Below are positions 16,229 to 24,377 of a stretch of 25,378 nucleotides of DNA, in pieces. Position 1 is the first letter of the stretch. Each line of letters opens with the position of its first letter. The DNA lies in assembly GCA_029851945.1 (NCBI GenBank), contig JARKUZ010000045.1, forward strand, positions 1 to 25,378, written 5' to 3'. Below the pieces are notes generated by a model. It saw only the letters and a list, made by a program, of their open reading frames with translations, was not told the DNA's origin and did no database searches. This stretch comes from Terrisporobacter sp. Lineage in GTDB: Bacteria > Bacillota_A > Clostridia > Peptostreptococcales > Peptostreptococcaceae. The position numbers were made by a program, and so were the translations under genes.

Positions 16229-17230
16229 ATGTTTGAAATGATAGGGAATATAGTAATACCTATACTTATAATAGTAGTAGCAATTGTTATTGCTCTATCT
16301 TGTGTAAGAGTGGTAAAACAATCTAGAGTAGGTATAATAATGAGACTAGGCAAATTTAGAAAGGTGGCAGATACAGGAGTTCATTTCTTAGTTCCGTTTT
16401 TAGATCAGATGAGTTATGTAATTGATTTGAGAGAAAACGTTGTTGATTTTCCTCCTCAGCCAGTTATAACAAAAGATAATGTAACTATGCAAATAGATAC
16501 AGTTGTTTATTATAAAATAACAGATCCCGTAAGATATGTATTTGAAATAGCAGACGCTATTACAGCTATAGAAAATCTAACAGCTACAACTTTAAGAAAT
16601 TTAATAGGTGAATTAGATTTAGATGAAACTTTAACGTCAAGAGATGTTATAAATACAAAAATGAGAGCTATTTTAGATGAGGCTACTGATAAGTGGGGTA
16701 TAAAAGTAAATAGGGTAGAGCTTAAAAATATAATGCCACCACATGATATACAAGTAGCAATGGAAAAGCAAATGAGAGCTGAGAGAGAAAGAAGAGAGGC
16801 AATACTTCAAGCAGAAGGTAATAAATCAGCTTCAATACTTCAAGCGGAAGGAGAAAAACAATCAGCAATACTTAGAGCAGAAGCTAAGAAAGAAGCTATG
16901 ATAAGGGAAGCTGAAGGTTTGAAAGAATCTTCTATACTAAAAGCACAAGGGGAAGCAGAGGCTGTAAAAGAAATGGCTATAGCTAAAGCACAAGGAGAAG
17001 CTGAAGTTATTTTAAAGGTTCAAGAAGCAACAGCTAAAGGGTTAAGAGAAGTATTATTAGCTATGAAGGAATCTGATGTAGATGAAAGAATACTAGCTTT
17101 AAAATCTATAGAAGCATTAGAAAAGGTTGCTCAAGGAAATGCAACTAAGTTAGTATTACCTTCTGATACAGTAAATTTCCTAGGAACTTTTAAAGGTATA
17201 AAAGAAGTTTTAAATGATGATAAGAATTAA
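16229..17230 (+). CDS. SPFH/Band 7 (stomatin-like) membrane protein
   Basis: A 333-residue protein with an N-terminal membrane anchor (residues 5-27), an SPFH domain (about 30-190: RVVKQSRVGIIMRLGKFRKV, PFLD, DNVTMQIDTVVYYKITDP) and a long helical region (about 185-265) rich in AEG/AEA repeats that forms a coiled coil and drives oligomer rings. This matches the stomatin/QmcA branch. It should act with the preceding NfeD protein at the membrane. The precise task is unknown. ATG at 16229 follows AGGAGG (16216-16221). A large terminator follows. Confidence 0.94.
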   Translation: MFEMIGNIVIPILIIVVAIVIALSCVRVVKQSRVGIIMRLGKFRKVADTGVHFLVPFLDQMSYVIDLRENVVDFPPQPVITKDNVTMQIDTVVYYKITDPVRYVFEIADAITAIENLTATTLRNLIGELDLDETLTSRDVINTKMRAILDEATDKWGIKVNRVELKNIMPPHDIQVAMEKQMRAERERREAILQAEGNKSASILQAEGEKQSAILRAEAKKEAMIREAEGLKESSILKAQGEAEAVKEMAIAKAQGEAEVILKVQEATAKGLREVLLAMKESDVDERILALKSIEALEKVAQGNATKLVLPSDTVNFLGTFKGIKEVLNDDKN

Positions 17231-17248
17231 ATTTATTAATTAACATAA

Positions 17249-17290
17249 AAAAATGCCACTAGATGCAAGTATGCATCAAGTGGCATTTTT
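17249..17290 (+). terminator. Terminator of the nfeD/stomatin operon
   Basis: A long two-part stem, with the lower 12 pairs 17249-17260/17279-17290, one A-A mismatch, upper GATGCA (17262-17267) with TGCATC (17272-17277), and an AGTA loop. The T run on the right arm completes it. Confidence 0.92.
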
Positions 17291-17459
17291 TATTGTTTAC
17301 AAATTATTTAATCTCAGCAAATTTTGTTACTTTGTATATAAAATAAATAAATTATTAAAAAATAATATTATCAAAAAAATAATTAAACTAATTAATAATA
17401 AAATTAAAAACATGTATTTGAAGCTTATTAATAGATTGAATAAACAGAAGATTATACAT

Positions 17460-17870
17460 AATCCTAATATATATTATAGAGATGAAGCAGGTCTTTGTGG
17501 AAAAGCAGACCCAGACAACAGAAGAACTTATCCTTGAAAGCATGAAGATAAGGATATGATTGAGTTTTACAAAAACTTTACAACTATAAGAAATAAATAT
17601 AATGCTTTATTACAAGGTGAGACTAAATTTATAAACACGAAAAATGATGCTATATTTTCATATATAAGATATACAAGTGATGAAAAAATATTAATTATAA
17701 TTAATAAATCAGATAAGGAAGAGTGTATAGATCTAAATTTAGGAAAAGAGTCAAGAGAGATCGAATTAATTAAAGGTGGTCAGGTAGAATTAAACTTAAC
17801 TAAAAAAGAAGTTGATACAATAAGTTTAATTATTCCTCCTAAAGATTTTAAAATAATTAATATAAAATAA
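17460..17870 (+). pseudogene. Remnant of a GH13 alpha-amylase family gene
   Basis: One reading frame across this stretch encodes the C-terminal part of a glycoside hydrolase family 13 enzyme: IYYRDEAGLCGKADPDNRRTYP, a TGA stop at 17535-17537, then KHEDKDMIEFYKNF and about 100 more residues up to a normal stop. In intact relatives the pattern is YYGDEAG....DP.NRR.YPW, so the stop sits where Trp (TGG) is expected and the R replaces a conserved Gly. Both are single-base changes. The catalytic core upstream is gone, and 17291-17459 is only AT-rich DNA. The part after the stop has no proper ribosome site. It appears to be a truncated, decaying gene for starch or dextrin use. The family identification rests on motif recognition by eye. 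Confidence 0.82.
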
Positions 17871-17959
17871 TAATATTTCTATATAGAATACAAAAATGTA
17901 TAAACATAATATTATATGTATATAATTCAACTAAAATACATAAAAAAGGAAGAGAAGTT

Positions 17960-18367
17960 ATGAATAATGTTATTTTAGTTGGAAGATTAACTCAAAATCC
18001 AGAAATTGAGTATATAGGTCAAAGAGCAAAATCCAAATTTACAATAGCAATTAGTAGAAATTATACAAATAAAGAAGGAGTACGAGATGTAGATTTTATA
18101 CCAGTAGAAATTTGGGGTAGACAAGCAGAAATACTTTGTAAATATGTATTTAAAGGAATGAGAATTGGTATAGAAGGTCAAATTAGAGTTGAAAAATATA
18201 AAACGAAAGATGGAGTAAATAAAACATATACTAATGTAGTTGCAAATAACTTTAAATTTTTAGATAACAAAAAGACTAATCCTACACAAGAATACTTTGT
18301 TTCAAGTGATATATTTGAAAAAGAAAACTTTAAAGAGGATAATATCGAAGAGGTATTTCCCTTTTAA
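17960..18367 (+). CDS. Single-stranded DNA-binding protein (secondary SSB)
   Basis: A 135-residue SSB with an OB fold over residues 1-105 (MNNVILVGRLTQNPEIEY, DFIPVEIWGRQAEILCKYVFKGMRIGIEGQI). It binds single-stranded DNA during replication, repair or uptake. The C-terminal tail is short and ends EEVFPF, keeping the PF tip that docks partner proteins but with fewer acidic residues than the usual DDDIPF. It stands alone here and not between rpsF and rpsR, so it is probably a second copy; the main ssb would be elsewhere. RBS AGGAAGAGAAG is at 17948-17958, and a TATAAT at 17921-17926 may be its -10. Confidence 0.93.
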   Translation: MNNVILVGRLTQNPEIEYIGQRAKSKFTIAISRNYTNKEGVRDVDFIPVEIWGRQAEILCKYVFKGMRIGIEGQIRVEKYKTKDGVNKTYTNVVANNFKFLDNKKTNPTQEYFVSSDIFEKENFKEDNIEEVFPF

Positions 18368-18432
18368 CTATTTTTAACTATATAAAAATATAAATGTATA
18401 TCTATAAATAATTAAAAATTAAAATTTTTCTA

Positions 18433-18472
18433 AAAAATAGAATAAGGGTTTATAAACCCTTATTCTATTTTT
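18433..18472 (+). terminator. Terminator after ssb
   Basis: A perfect 20-bp inverted repeat (18433-18452 with 18453-18472) has AAGGGTTT/AAACCCTT at its top and a T run at the end. It is symmetric enough to act on both strands. Confidence 0.9.
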
Positions 18473-18702
18473 GGTTTAATTAATAAAATAAAATTTAAAA
18501 ATATATAATAAAATAATAAGCAAAAATTAAAAAATACTTAACAAAAAAACATCCGCTATATAAAATAACAAATTTGAAGTATATAACTAAATAAAATAAA
18601 GTTAATTTAAAAAATATAACTTTAAAATATGTGTATAGGATTGAATAACTTTAAAAAGATAAAAAAAATAATGCTATAATCAAATGGTACTTTAATTTTT
18701 AA
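18473..18702. other. AT-rich intergenic stretch between ssb and the symporter
   Basis: The gene-free interval 18368-18776 holds the ssb terminator, this stretch and the symporter promoter. I see no open reading frame, structured RNA or repeat here. An extended -10 like element TGCTATAAT at 18672-18680 could be a second promoter but lacks a -35. Confidence 0.5.
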
Positions 18703-18731
18703 TGTACAATTTAGTGAGAATTGTGTATAAT
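18703..18731 (+). promoter_or_regulatory. Putative sigma-A promoter of the symporter gene
   Basis: TGTACA (18703-18708, four of six matches to the -35) and TATAAT (18726-18731) are 17 bases apart, 45 bases before the start codon. Confidence 0.5.
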
Positions 18732-18776
18732 AATCATATAGAAAGTTAAAAAAGTTCGAGAGGAAGGAAATTTTAA

Positions 18777-20045
18777 ATGAAGAAAAAACTTACATTAACT
18801 AGTAAAATCCTATTAGGATTATTACTTGGATTTATATTCGGATTAATAGTAAAACAATTACCAGCAGGATTTATAAAAGATACATTATTATTAAATGGTA
18901 TACTTAAAGTATTTGGAAATGGATTTACAAGTGCCATAAAGATGATGGTGGTTCCTTTAGTATTTGTATCATTAATATGTGGTATAGCATCTATGGGAGA
19001 TATAAAGAAGTTAGGTAGAATTGGTGGAAAGACAATGCTATTTTACCTAGGAACAACAGCAATAGCTATAATAGTTTCTCTTATACTAGGAAACATATTA
19101 AAGCCAGGTAGCGGTATAAGCATGGGAACTGTAGAAATGGGATCAGTAGCAATAGGAGAAAGTAAGTCAATAACAGATATTATATTAAATATAATACCAA
19201 GCAACCCAATACAAGCTTTAGCAAGTGGTGAAATGTTACAAGTTATATTCTTTGCAGTACTTATAGGTATAGCTATAAGTGTGGTAGGTAAAAAAGCAGA
19301 GCCTATAAAAGTTTTATTTGAAAGTGCTAATGAAGTATGTATGAAGATGGTAAATATAATAATGTTATTTGCTCCATATGGTGTATTTGCTCTAGTTGCT
19401 AATACTTTTGCAACAGTAGGAACTGATGCGATGATAGGTCTTATGAAATATGTATTAGTAGTATTACTTGGATTATTAGTTCATGTAGTAGTTGTATATG
19501 GCGGATTATTTAAATTATTTACTAGACAAAAAATAAAACCATTTTTAAAGAAATTTACACAAGTAGCAGTAGTTACATTCTCAACAGCGTCAAGTAATGC
19601 ATCTGTACCAGTTAGTTTAGAGATAATGGAAGAACTAGGTGTAGGAAAATCAACAAGATCATTTACAATACCTATGGGAGCTACAATAAATATGGATGGA
19701 ACAGCTATAATGCAAGGTATAGCAGCATTATTCATAGCTCAAATATACGGTATTGATTTAAGCATGAATGATATGATAACTATAGTATTAACAGCAACGC
19801 TTGCATCTATAGGTACAGCAGGTGTACCAGGTGTTGGTATGATAATGCTATCTATGGTTTTACAATCAGTAGGACTTCCACTTGAAGGAATAGGTTTAAT
19901 AATGGGAGTTGAAAGAATAATAGATATGTTTAGAACTACTGTAAATGTTATGGGAGACAATGTATGTACCCTTGTAGTAGCAAATAGTGAAAAGGATATA
20001 GATTTAGAAAAATACAATAAAGAAGCTGAAAAGCTAGTAGATTAA
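18777..20045 (+). CDS. Dicarboxylate/amino acid:cation symporter (glutamate/aspartate type)
   Basis: A 422-residue membrane transporter of the DAACS (SDF) family, which imports glutamate, aspartate or C4-dicarboxylates with Na+ or H+. Eight membrane helices and two re-entrant loops are expected. The diagnostic motifs are present: TASSNASVP (270-278) in the first hairpin, NMDGTA (305-310) in helix 7 and AGVPG in the second hairpin, then MFRTTVNVMGDNVCTLVVA (helix 8). The Arg and Asp of helix 8 suggest acidic amino acid or dicarboxylate binding, but the substrate is not fixed by sequence. RBS GAGGAAGG precedes ATG at 18777. It is flanked by terminators and monocistronic. Confidence 0.93.
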   Translation: MKKKLTLTSKILLGLLLGFIFGLIVKQLPAGFIKDTLLLNGILKVFGNGFTSAIKMMVVPLVFVSLICGIASMGDIKKLGRIGGKTMLFYLGTTAIAIIVSLILGNILKPGSGISMGTVEMGSVAIGESKSITDIILNIIPSNPIQALASGEMLQVIFFAVLIGIAISVVGKKAEPIKVLFESANEVCMKMVNIIMLFAPYGVFALVANTFATVGTDAMIGLMKYVLVVLLGLLVHVVVVYGGLFKLFTRQKIKPFLKKFTQVAVVTFSTASSNASVPVSLEIMEELGVGKSTRSFTIPMGATINMDGTAIMQGIAALFIAQIYGIDLSMNDMITIVLTATLASIGTAGVPGVGMIMLSMVLQSVGLPLEGIGLIMGVERIIDMFRTTVNVMGDNVCTLVVANSEKDIDLEKYNKEAEKLVD

Positions 20046-20059
20046 TATAAATATATACA

Positions 20060-20112
20060 CTAAATAAAGAGGCGAATAATAAATTTATTATTCGCCTCTT
20101 TATTTAGTTTTT
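20060..20112. terminator. Long symmetric terminator after the symporter gene
   Basis: A perfect 24-bp inverted repeat (20060-20083 with 20084-20107) with the GC-rich part GAGGCGAA/TTCGCCTC. A-rich and T-rich flanks allow termination from either side. Confidence 0.9.
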
Positions 20113-20427
20113 AGTAATTAATATGATAGAAAGTATAGATAATATTATGTTAATGTCTACGTAATGGAAGTAAGTTTTTATAAAAATGTATATAAATAGA
20201 AAAATATTAAATTTTATATATTTTGAAAAAGTTTAGTTATTGTATACTTAGATATTAAAAAAAATAAACTTGAAGTGTTGATAAAACAAATGAAAAATTT
20301 AAAAAATAAAAAAATAAAACTTTTAAAAATTTAGTAATACTAAACTATAAAAAAATTAATATTAACAATATGGTTTAAAAGTCTATCTATGTATTGTAAA
20401 TACTAGAATATAAAAAATAAAAAAGTC
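20113..20427. other. AT-rich gene-free stretch upstream of the polyamine operon
   Basis: The interval is almost all A and T with no reading frame worth calling and no riboswitch fold that I can recognise. It contains TTGATAAAACAAATGAAAAA at 20278, nearly repeated at the speA promoter (20428). Part of it may be an upstream control region. Confidence 0.5.
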
Positions 20428-20456
20428 TTGATAAAAAATGAAAAAATGAATATAAT
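20428..20456 (+). promoter_or_regulatory. Sigma-A promoter of the polyamine operon
   Basis: TTGATA (20428-20433) and TATAAT (20451-20456) are separated by 17 bases, nearly consensus. The transcript would start near 20463 and have a leader of about 90 bases before speA. Confidence 0.7.
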
Positions 20457-20554
20457 AAATTGTGTTGGTTTAATAAAAGTAAATTTTAAGTGTAAAAATA
20501 ATAATCTTAAATTAAACAAAGAATTGAATAAAAGTATAGAAAGGAGGTTGTAGG

Positions 20555-22030
20555 ATGGAGATTAATGTCGAAAAATGCATTAAATATTGCCAAGAAGCTC
20601 CGCTATTAAATTCATTAAAAGAGTATTCACAGATGGATATAGCATGTTTTGATGTACCAGGTCATGTTAGAGCACAAGGGGTTGAAGTACTCAATGATTA
20701 TTTTGGAGAAGAGATTATGAAAATGGATATAAATTCATCTCCACTTATGGATAACGTATCTAACCCAAGGACTATTATAAAAGATGCTCAAAACAAGCTT
20801 GCTAAAGCCTATAATGCAGATGAGGCATTTTTTATAACAAATGGTACTACTGGTGCTATACATGCAATGATTTTAAGTATTATAAATCAGGGAGATAAGA
20901 TACTTATTCCAAGGAATATACATAAATCTGTTATAAATGCGCTCATACTTTCTGGAGGACATCCAATTTTTATACAGCCAGAGTTTGAAAATTCATTAGG
21001 TATTAGTTTAAATGTTAGTGAAAATTGTATAAAGGATGCATTAGATAAAGATAAGGATATAAAAGCAGTGTTTTTATTAAATCCAACATACTACGGAGCA
21101 TGTTCAGATATAGAAGAAATAGTTAGCTTATGCCATAGTAAAGGTGTATTAGTATTAGTAGATGAAGCTCATGGTGCTCATTTTAATTTTAATGACGATT
21201 TACCAATTTCAGCAATGAATGCAAAGGCTGATATGTCTGCGGTAAGTATTCACAAAACAGGAGGAGCGCTTACTCAGGCATCAGCACTTTTAGTAAATAA
21301 TAAAAATATAGATGTGAAAAGAGTACAGCAAACTATAAATATGATTCAATCTACATCAGCATCATACTTATTAATGGCTAGCATCGATGGAGCTAGATTA
21401 AACCTAGAAACCAATGGAGAATCACAATTATCAAAAGCACTAAATTTATCTAGATATGCAAAATTTAAGATAAATAAAATAAAAGGTATTAAGGTATTTT
21501 CTACAGAAATGCTAGAAAATAATGGTGTAGACTCAATAGATGAAACTAAGCTTTGTATAAATGTTAGAGGGTTGGGTTTAACAGGGTTTGAAGTTTATGA
21601 CTTATTATATCAAAAGTATAAGGTTCAAGTTGAGCTAGGAGATATGTATAATATATTAGCATTAATATCAATAGGAACAACAAAGTCAGATATAGATAGG
21701 CTTATAAATGCACTGGATTCTATTTCAAAATCTAATATGTTAAATGAAAAAATTAAATATATAGATATTAAACAAATAAATCCTATTGTAAAACTTAAAC
21801 CTAGAGATGCTTTTTATAAAAATAAAGAAAGTGTAATTTTAGAGGAAAGTATAAATAGAATTTGTGGAGAATCTATAATGGCTTATCCACCAGGAATACC
21901 AATAATTGCTCCGGGTGAGGTTATAACAAAAGAAATAATAGAATATATAAAAACTCTAAAAGCAAATAATGCTTACTTAACAGACATGAAAGATAAAAGT
22001 ATAAAGACTATAGTAGTTATAAAAGATTAA
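20555..22030 (+). CDS. speA: Arginine decarboxylase (PLP-dependent, Orn/Lys/Arg family)
   Basis: A 491-residue cytosolic PLP enzyme of the fold type I Orn/Lys/Arg decarboxylase family, the same size as Bacillus SpeA. It has DVPGH (33-37), TNGTTGAIHAM (95-105), VDEAHGAHF (202-210) with the cofactor-contacting Asp203, and SIHKTGGALTQ (231-241) with the PLP lysine Lys234. The C-terminal domain ends in AYPPGIPIIAPGE. Members can act on arginine, lysine or ornithine. The agmatinase, SAM decarboxylase and spermidine synthase downstream make arginine to agmatine the likely reaction. ATG 20555 follows AAAGGAGGTTG (20539-20549). First gene of the speA-D-E-B-metK operon. Confidence 0.92.
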   Translation: MEINVEKCIKYCQEAPLLNSLKEYSQMDIACFDVPGHVRAQGVEVLNDYFGEEIMKMDINSSPLMDNVSNPRTIIKDAQNKLAKAYNADEAFFITNGTTGAIHAMILSIINQGDKILIPRNIHKSVINALILSGGHPIFIQPEFENSLGISLNVSENCIKDALDKDKDIKAVFLLNPTYYGACSDIEEIVSLCHSKGVLVLVDEAHGAHFNFNDDLPISAMNAKADMSAVSIHKTGGALTQASALLVNNKNIDVKRVQQTINMIQSTSASYLLMASIDGARLNLETNGESQLSKALNLSRYAKFKINKIKGIKVFSTEMLENNGVDSIDETKLCINVRGLGLTGFEVYDLLYQKYKVQVELGDMYNILALISIGTTKSDIDRLINALDSISKSNMLNEKIKYIDIKQINPIVKLKPRDAFYKNKESVILEESINRICGESIMAYPPGIPIIAPGEVITKEIIEYIKTLKANNAYLTDMKDKSIKTIVVIKD

Positions 22031-22066
22031 TATAAAAAAAACGATTAAAGTAGGAGAGTGGTATGG

Positions 22067-22480
22067 ATGAAATTTGAGACACTTGGACGTCATATATTAG
22101 TAGAATACTATAACTGTGATGAGGAAATACTAAGAGACCCTAAACTTATAGAAAAGTTTATGAACGAATCAGCATTAAATGCAAAAGCAACAATAGTAGA
22201 TTCTGTTTTCCATCACTTTAATCCATGGGGAGTATCAGGAGCAGTTATAATAGCTGAATCTCACTTAACAATACATACATGGCCAGAATATGGATATGCA
22301 GCAGCAGATTTCTTCACTTGCGGAGACATAGACCCTTGGAAGAGTTTTGAATTATTAGAAGAACTTCTAAAAGCAGAAAGAAGTGAATCTACAGAAATAC
22401 CAAGAGGATTAACAGCTAAAATTCAAAAATTAGCAAAAAAAGATTTAGGTAAAATTACTCATAAGCCAGAAGCTATATAA
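22067..22480 (+). CDS. speD: S-adenosylmethionine decarboxylase proenzyme
   Basis: A 137-residue class 1B prokaryotic proenzyme. Self-cleavage between Glu64 and Ser65 in AESHLTIH would give the pyruvoyl cofactor. His70 and Cys85 (FFTCGD) are the other conserved active-site residues. The product, decarboxylated SAM, is the aminopropyl donor for the spermidine synthase downstream. The start is set at ATG 22067, ten bases after AGGAG (22052-22056). An in-frame GTG at 22058 directly touches that site, and the family N terminus begins close to TLGRH, so the longer start is unlikely. It lies 36 bases after speA with no terminator between. Confidence 0.93.
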   Translation: MKFETLGRHILVEYYNCDEEILRDPKLIEKFMNESALNAKATIVDSVFHHFNPWGVSGAVIIAESHLTIHTWPEYGYAAADFFTCGDIDPWKSFELLEELLKAERSESTEIPRGLTAKIQKLAKKDLGKITHKPEAI

Positions 22481-22506
22481 GCAATAAATACCTAAATAAA
22501 ATAAAT

Positions 22507-22617
22507 AAAATTAAAATAAATTTGAATCTATATTATAACATATAAATAAAAAATACACAAATTAGTCCACACATAGATATAGGACGCATAGATATAAAAA
22601 TTAAAATAAATTTGAAT
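22507..22617 (+). repeat. Direct repeats in the speD-speE gap
   Basis: A 21-bp AT-rich sequence (containing TTAAAATAAATTTGAAT) occurs at 22507-22527 and again at 22597-22617, exactly 90 bases apart. The second copy ends just before the speE ribosome site. Between them CATAGATATA occurs twice (22572 and 22587), 15 bases apart. Confidence 0.85.
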
Positions 22618-22634
22618 TATTAGGAGGAACTTTT

Positions 22635-23489
22635 ATGGAACTTTGGTACACAGAGGAATGGACAGATAATGTATGTTTTTCAATAAAAGTAGAGAAGCAT
22701 TTATTTAGTGAGAAGTCTGATTTTCAGCAAGTAGATGTATTTAACAGTAAGGAGTTTGGAAAGTTTCTAACATTAGATGGACTTATGATGGTAAATTACA
22801 AAGATGAATTTATATACCACGATATGATAGTTCATGTACCTATGGCAACTAATATGAATATTAAAAATGTATTAGTAATAGGTGGGGGAGATGGAGGTAC
22901 AGTAAGAGAACTAACTCGTTATCCTCAAATAGAAAAAATAGATATGGTTGAAATAGATAAAATGGTTGTAGATGTGTCTAGAAAGTATATAGATATATGT
23001 GCATGTAAATTAGATGATGAAAGAGTAAATTTATACTATGAAGATGGTGTAGCATTTGTTAAAAATTCTAAAGATGCATCTTATGATTTAATAATAGTAG
23101 ACTCAACTGACCCAATAGGACCAGGAGAAGGTTTATTCTCAGTAGACTTCTACAATGATTGCTACAGAATATTAACTACTGAAGGGATACTTGTAAATCA
23201 AAATGAAAGTCCATATTTTGATTTTAATGCTAAGGAAATGAAAAGAGCTAATGAAAAAATAAATAAGATATTTCCTATAGCAAAAGTTTATCAAGCTCAT
23301 ATACCAACTTATCCATCAGGGCATTGGTTATTTGGATTTGCATCTAAGAAGTTTGACCCAGTAAAAGACCAAAATAGAGATGGTTGGGAAAACTTAAACT
23401 TAAAAACTAAATATTACAATAGTGACCTACATCAAGGTGCATTTATGTTACCACAATATGTTAAGGATATGTTAAATGAAAACAAATAA
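22635..23489 (+). CDS. speE: Spermidine synthase (polyamine aminopropyltransferase)
   Basis: A 284-residue cytosolic enzyme that transfers the aminopropyl group of decarboxylated SAM to putrescine. It has the N-terminal beta domain (GKFLTLDGLMMVNYKDEFIYHDM), the nucleotide-binding loop GGGDGG (83-88), the acidic VEIDKMVVD at the end of the second strand, and DSTDPIGPGEGLF (156-168), where the aspartates bind and activate the amine. Length is typical. ATG 22635 follows AGGAGG (22622-22627). The 154-base gap after speD carries direct repeats but no clear terminator. The 3' end overlaps speB by 14 bases. Confidence 0.95.
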   Translation: MELWYTEEWTDNVCFSIKVEKHLFSEKSDFQQVDVFNSKEFGKFLTLDGLMMVNYKDEFIYHDMIVHVPMATNMNIKNVLVIGGGDGGTVRELTRYPQIEKIDMVEIDKMVVDVSRKYIDICACKLDDERVNLYYEDGVAFVKNSKDASYDLIIVDSTDPIGPGEGLFSVDFYNDCYRILTTEGILVNQNESPYFDFNAKEMKRANEKINKIFPIAKVYQAHIPTYPSGHWLFGFASKKFDPVKDQNRDGWENLNLKTKYYNSDLHQGAFMLPQYVKDMLNENK

Positions 23490-24375
23490 ATTTTCATATA
23501 TAAGTACATTTATGGGGATGGAAACTTCTTATGAAGAGGCAGATTTAGTAGTATTTGGAGCAGGATTTGATGGTACTACTTCAAATAGACCAGGAACTAG
23601 ATTTGCAAGTAGTGCTATGAGACCAGAGTTTTACGGACTTGAGACATATAGCCCAATATTAGATTTAGATTTAGAGGATTTTAAAATATGTGATATTGGA
23701 GATTTAGAATTAAGTATAGGAAATACAGATAAAGTTTTAGAAGAAATATATATAGGAACTAAAGAAATTGTAAATGATAATAAGGTACCTTTTATGATAG
23801 GGGGAGAACATTTAGTTACTCTTCCAGCTTTTAAGGCTGTCTATGAAAAATATGATGATGTATTTGTGATTCACTTTGATGCCCACACAGATTTGAGGCA
23901 AGAATATAACAACAATGAAAATTCACATGCTACTGTAATAAAAAGAGTATGGGATATAGTTGGAGATAATAGAATATTCCAATTTGGAATAAGATCTGGA
24001 ACAAAAGAAGAATTTAGCTTTGCACTAAAAGATAATCATACATACATGGAAGTTGAGACTATAAATACCTTTAAGGATATAATAAATAAATTAGATGGTA
24101 AAAATATTTATATAACTATTGATTTAGATGTTTTAGATCCATCAATCTTTCCTGGAACAGGAACACCAGAACCGGGTGGGGTAACATATAGAGAATTTAG
24201 AGAAATATTTACTATATTGAAACAATCAAATACAAATATAGTAGGTTTAGATATAGTGGAATTAAGTCCAGACTATGATAGCACGAACGTATCTACAGTT
24301 GTGGCTTGTAAAATATTAAGAGAACTTTCTCTTGTAGCAGCGGATAATATAAAAAATAAACGAAAGGTGAGATAA
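23476..24375 (+). CDS. speB: Agmatinase
   Basis: A 299-residue ureohydrolase (arginase family) that splits agmatine into putrescine and urea. The binuclear manganese ligands are visible: GGEH (His112), DAHTD (Asp135, His137, Asp139) and DLDVLDP (Asp216, Asp218). The start at 23476 lies inside the end of speE and has AAGGA about ten bases before it, so translation is coupled. It connects the product of SpeA with the substrate of SpeE. Guanidinobutyrase or similar activity is formally possible, but the operon favours agmatine. Confidence 0.94.
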   Translation: MKTNKFSYISTFMGMETSYEEADLVVFGAGFDGTTSNRPGTRFASSAMRPEFYGLETYSPILDLDLEDFKICDIGDLELSIGNTDKVLEEIYIGTKEIVNDNKVPFMIGGEHLVTLPAFKAVYEKYDDVFVIHFDAHTDLRQEYNNNENSHATVIKRVWDIVGDNRIFQFGIRSGTKEEFSFALKDNHTYMEVETINTFKDIINKLDGKNIYITIDLDVLDPSIFPGTGTPEPGGVTYREFREIFTILKQSNTNIVGLDIVELSPDYDSTNVSTVVACKILRELSLVAADNIKNKRKVR

Positions 24376-24377
24376 AA

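Noticed and set aside
17253..17537. A 94-codon open frame beginning inside the stomatin operon terminator
   Set aside because: Its start lies in the terminator stem with no ribosome site. Most of it is Asn/Lys/Ile-rich low-complexity sequence. Only its last 25 or so codons are meaningful, and these belong to the GH13 remnant.
17535..17537. In-frame TGA as a selenocysteine or recoded codon
   Set aside because: The family has Trp here, no SECIS-like hairpin was seen, and other decay signs are present, so a nonsense mutation is simpler.
20113..20554. Possible riboswitch or T-box leader before speA
   Set aside because: No conserved core, no terminator/antiterminator pair and very low GC. The promoter at 20428 leaves a leader of only about 90 bases.
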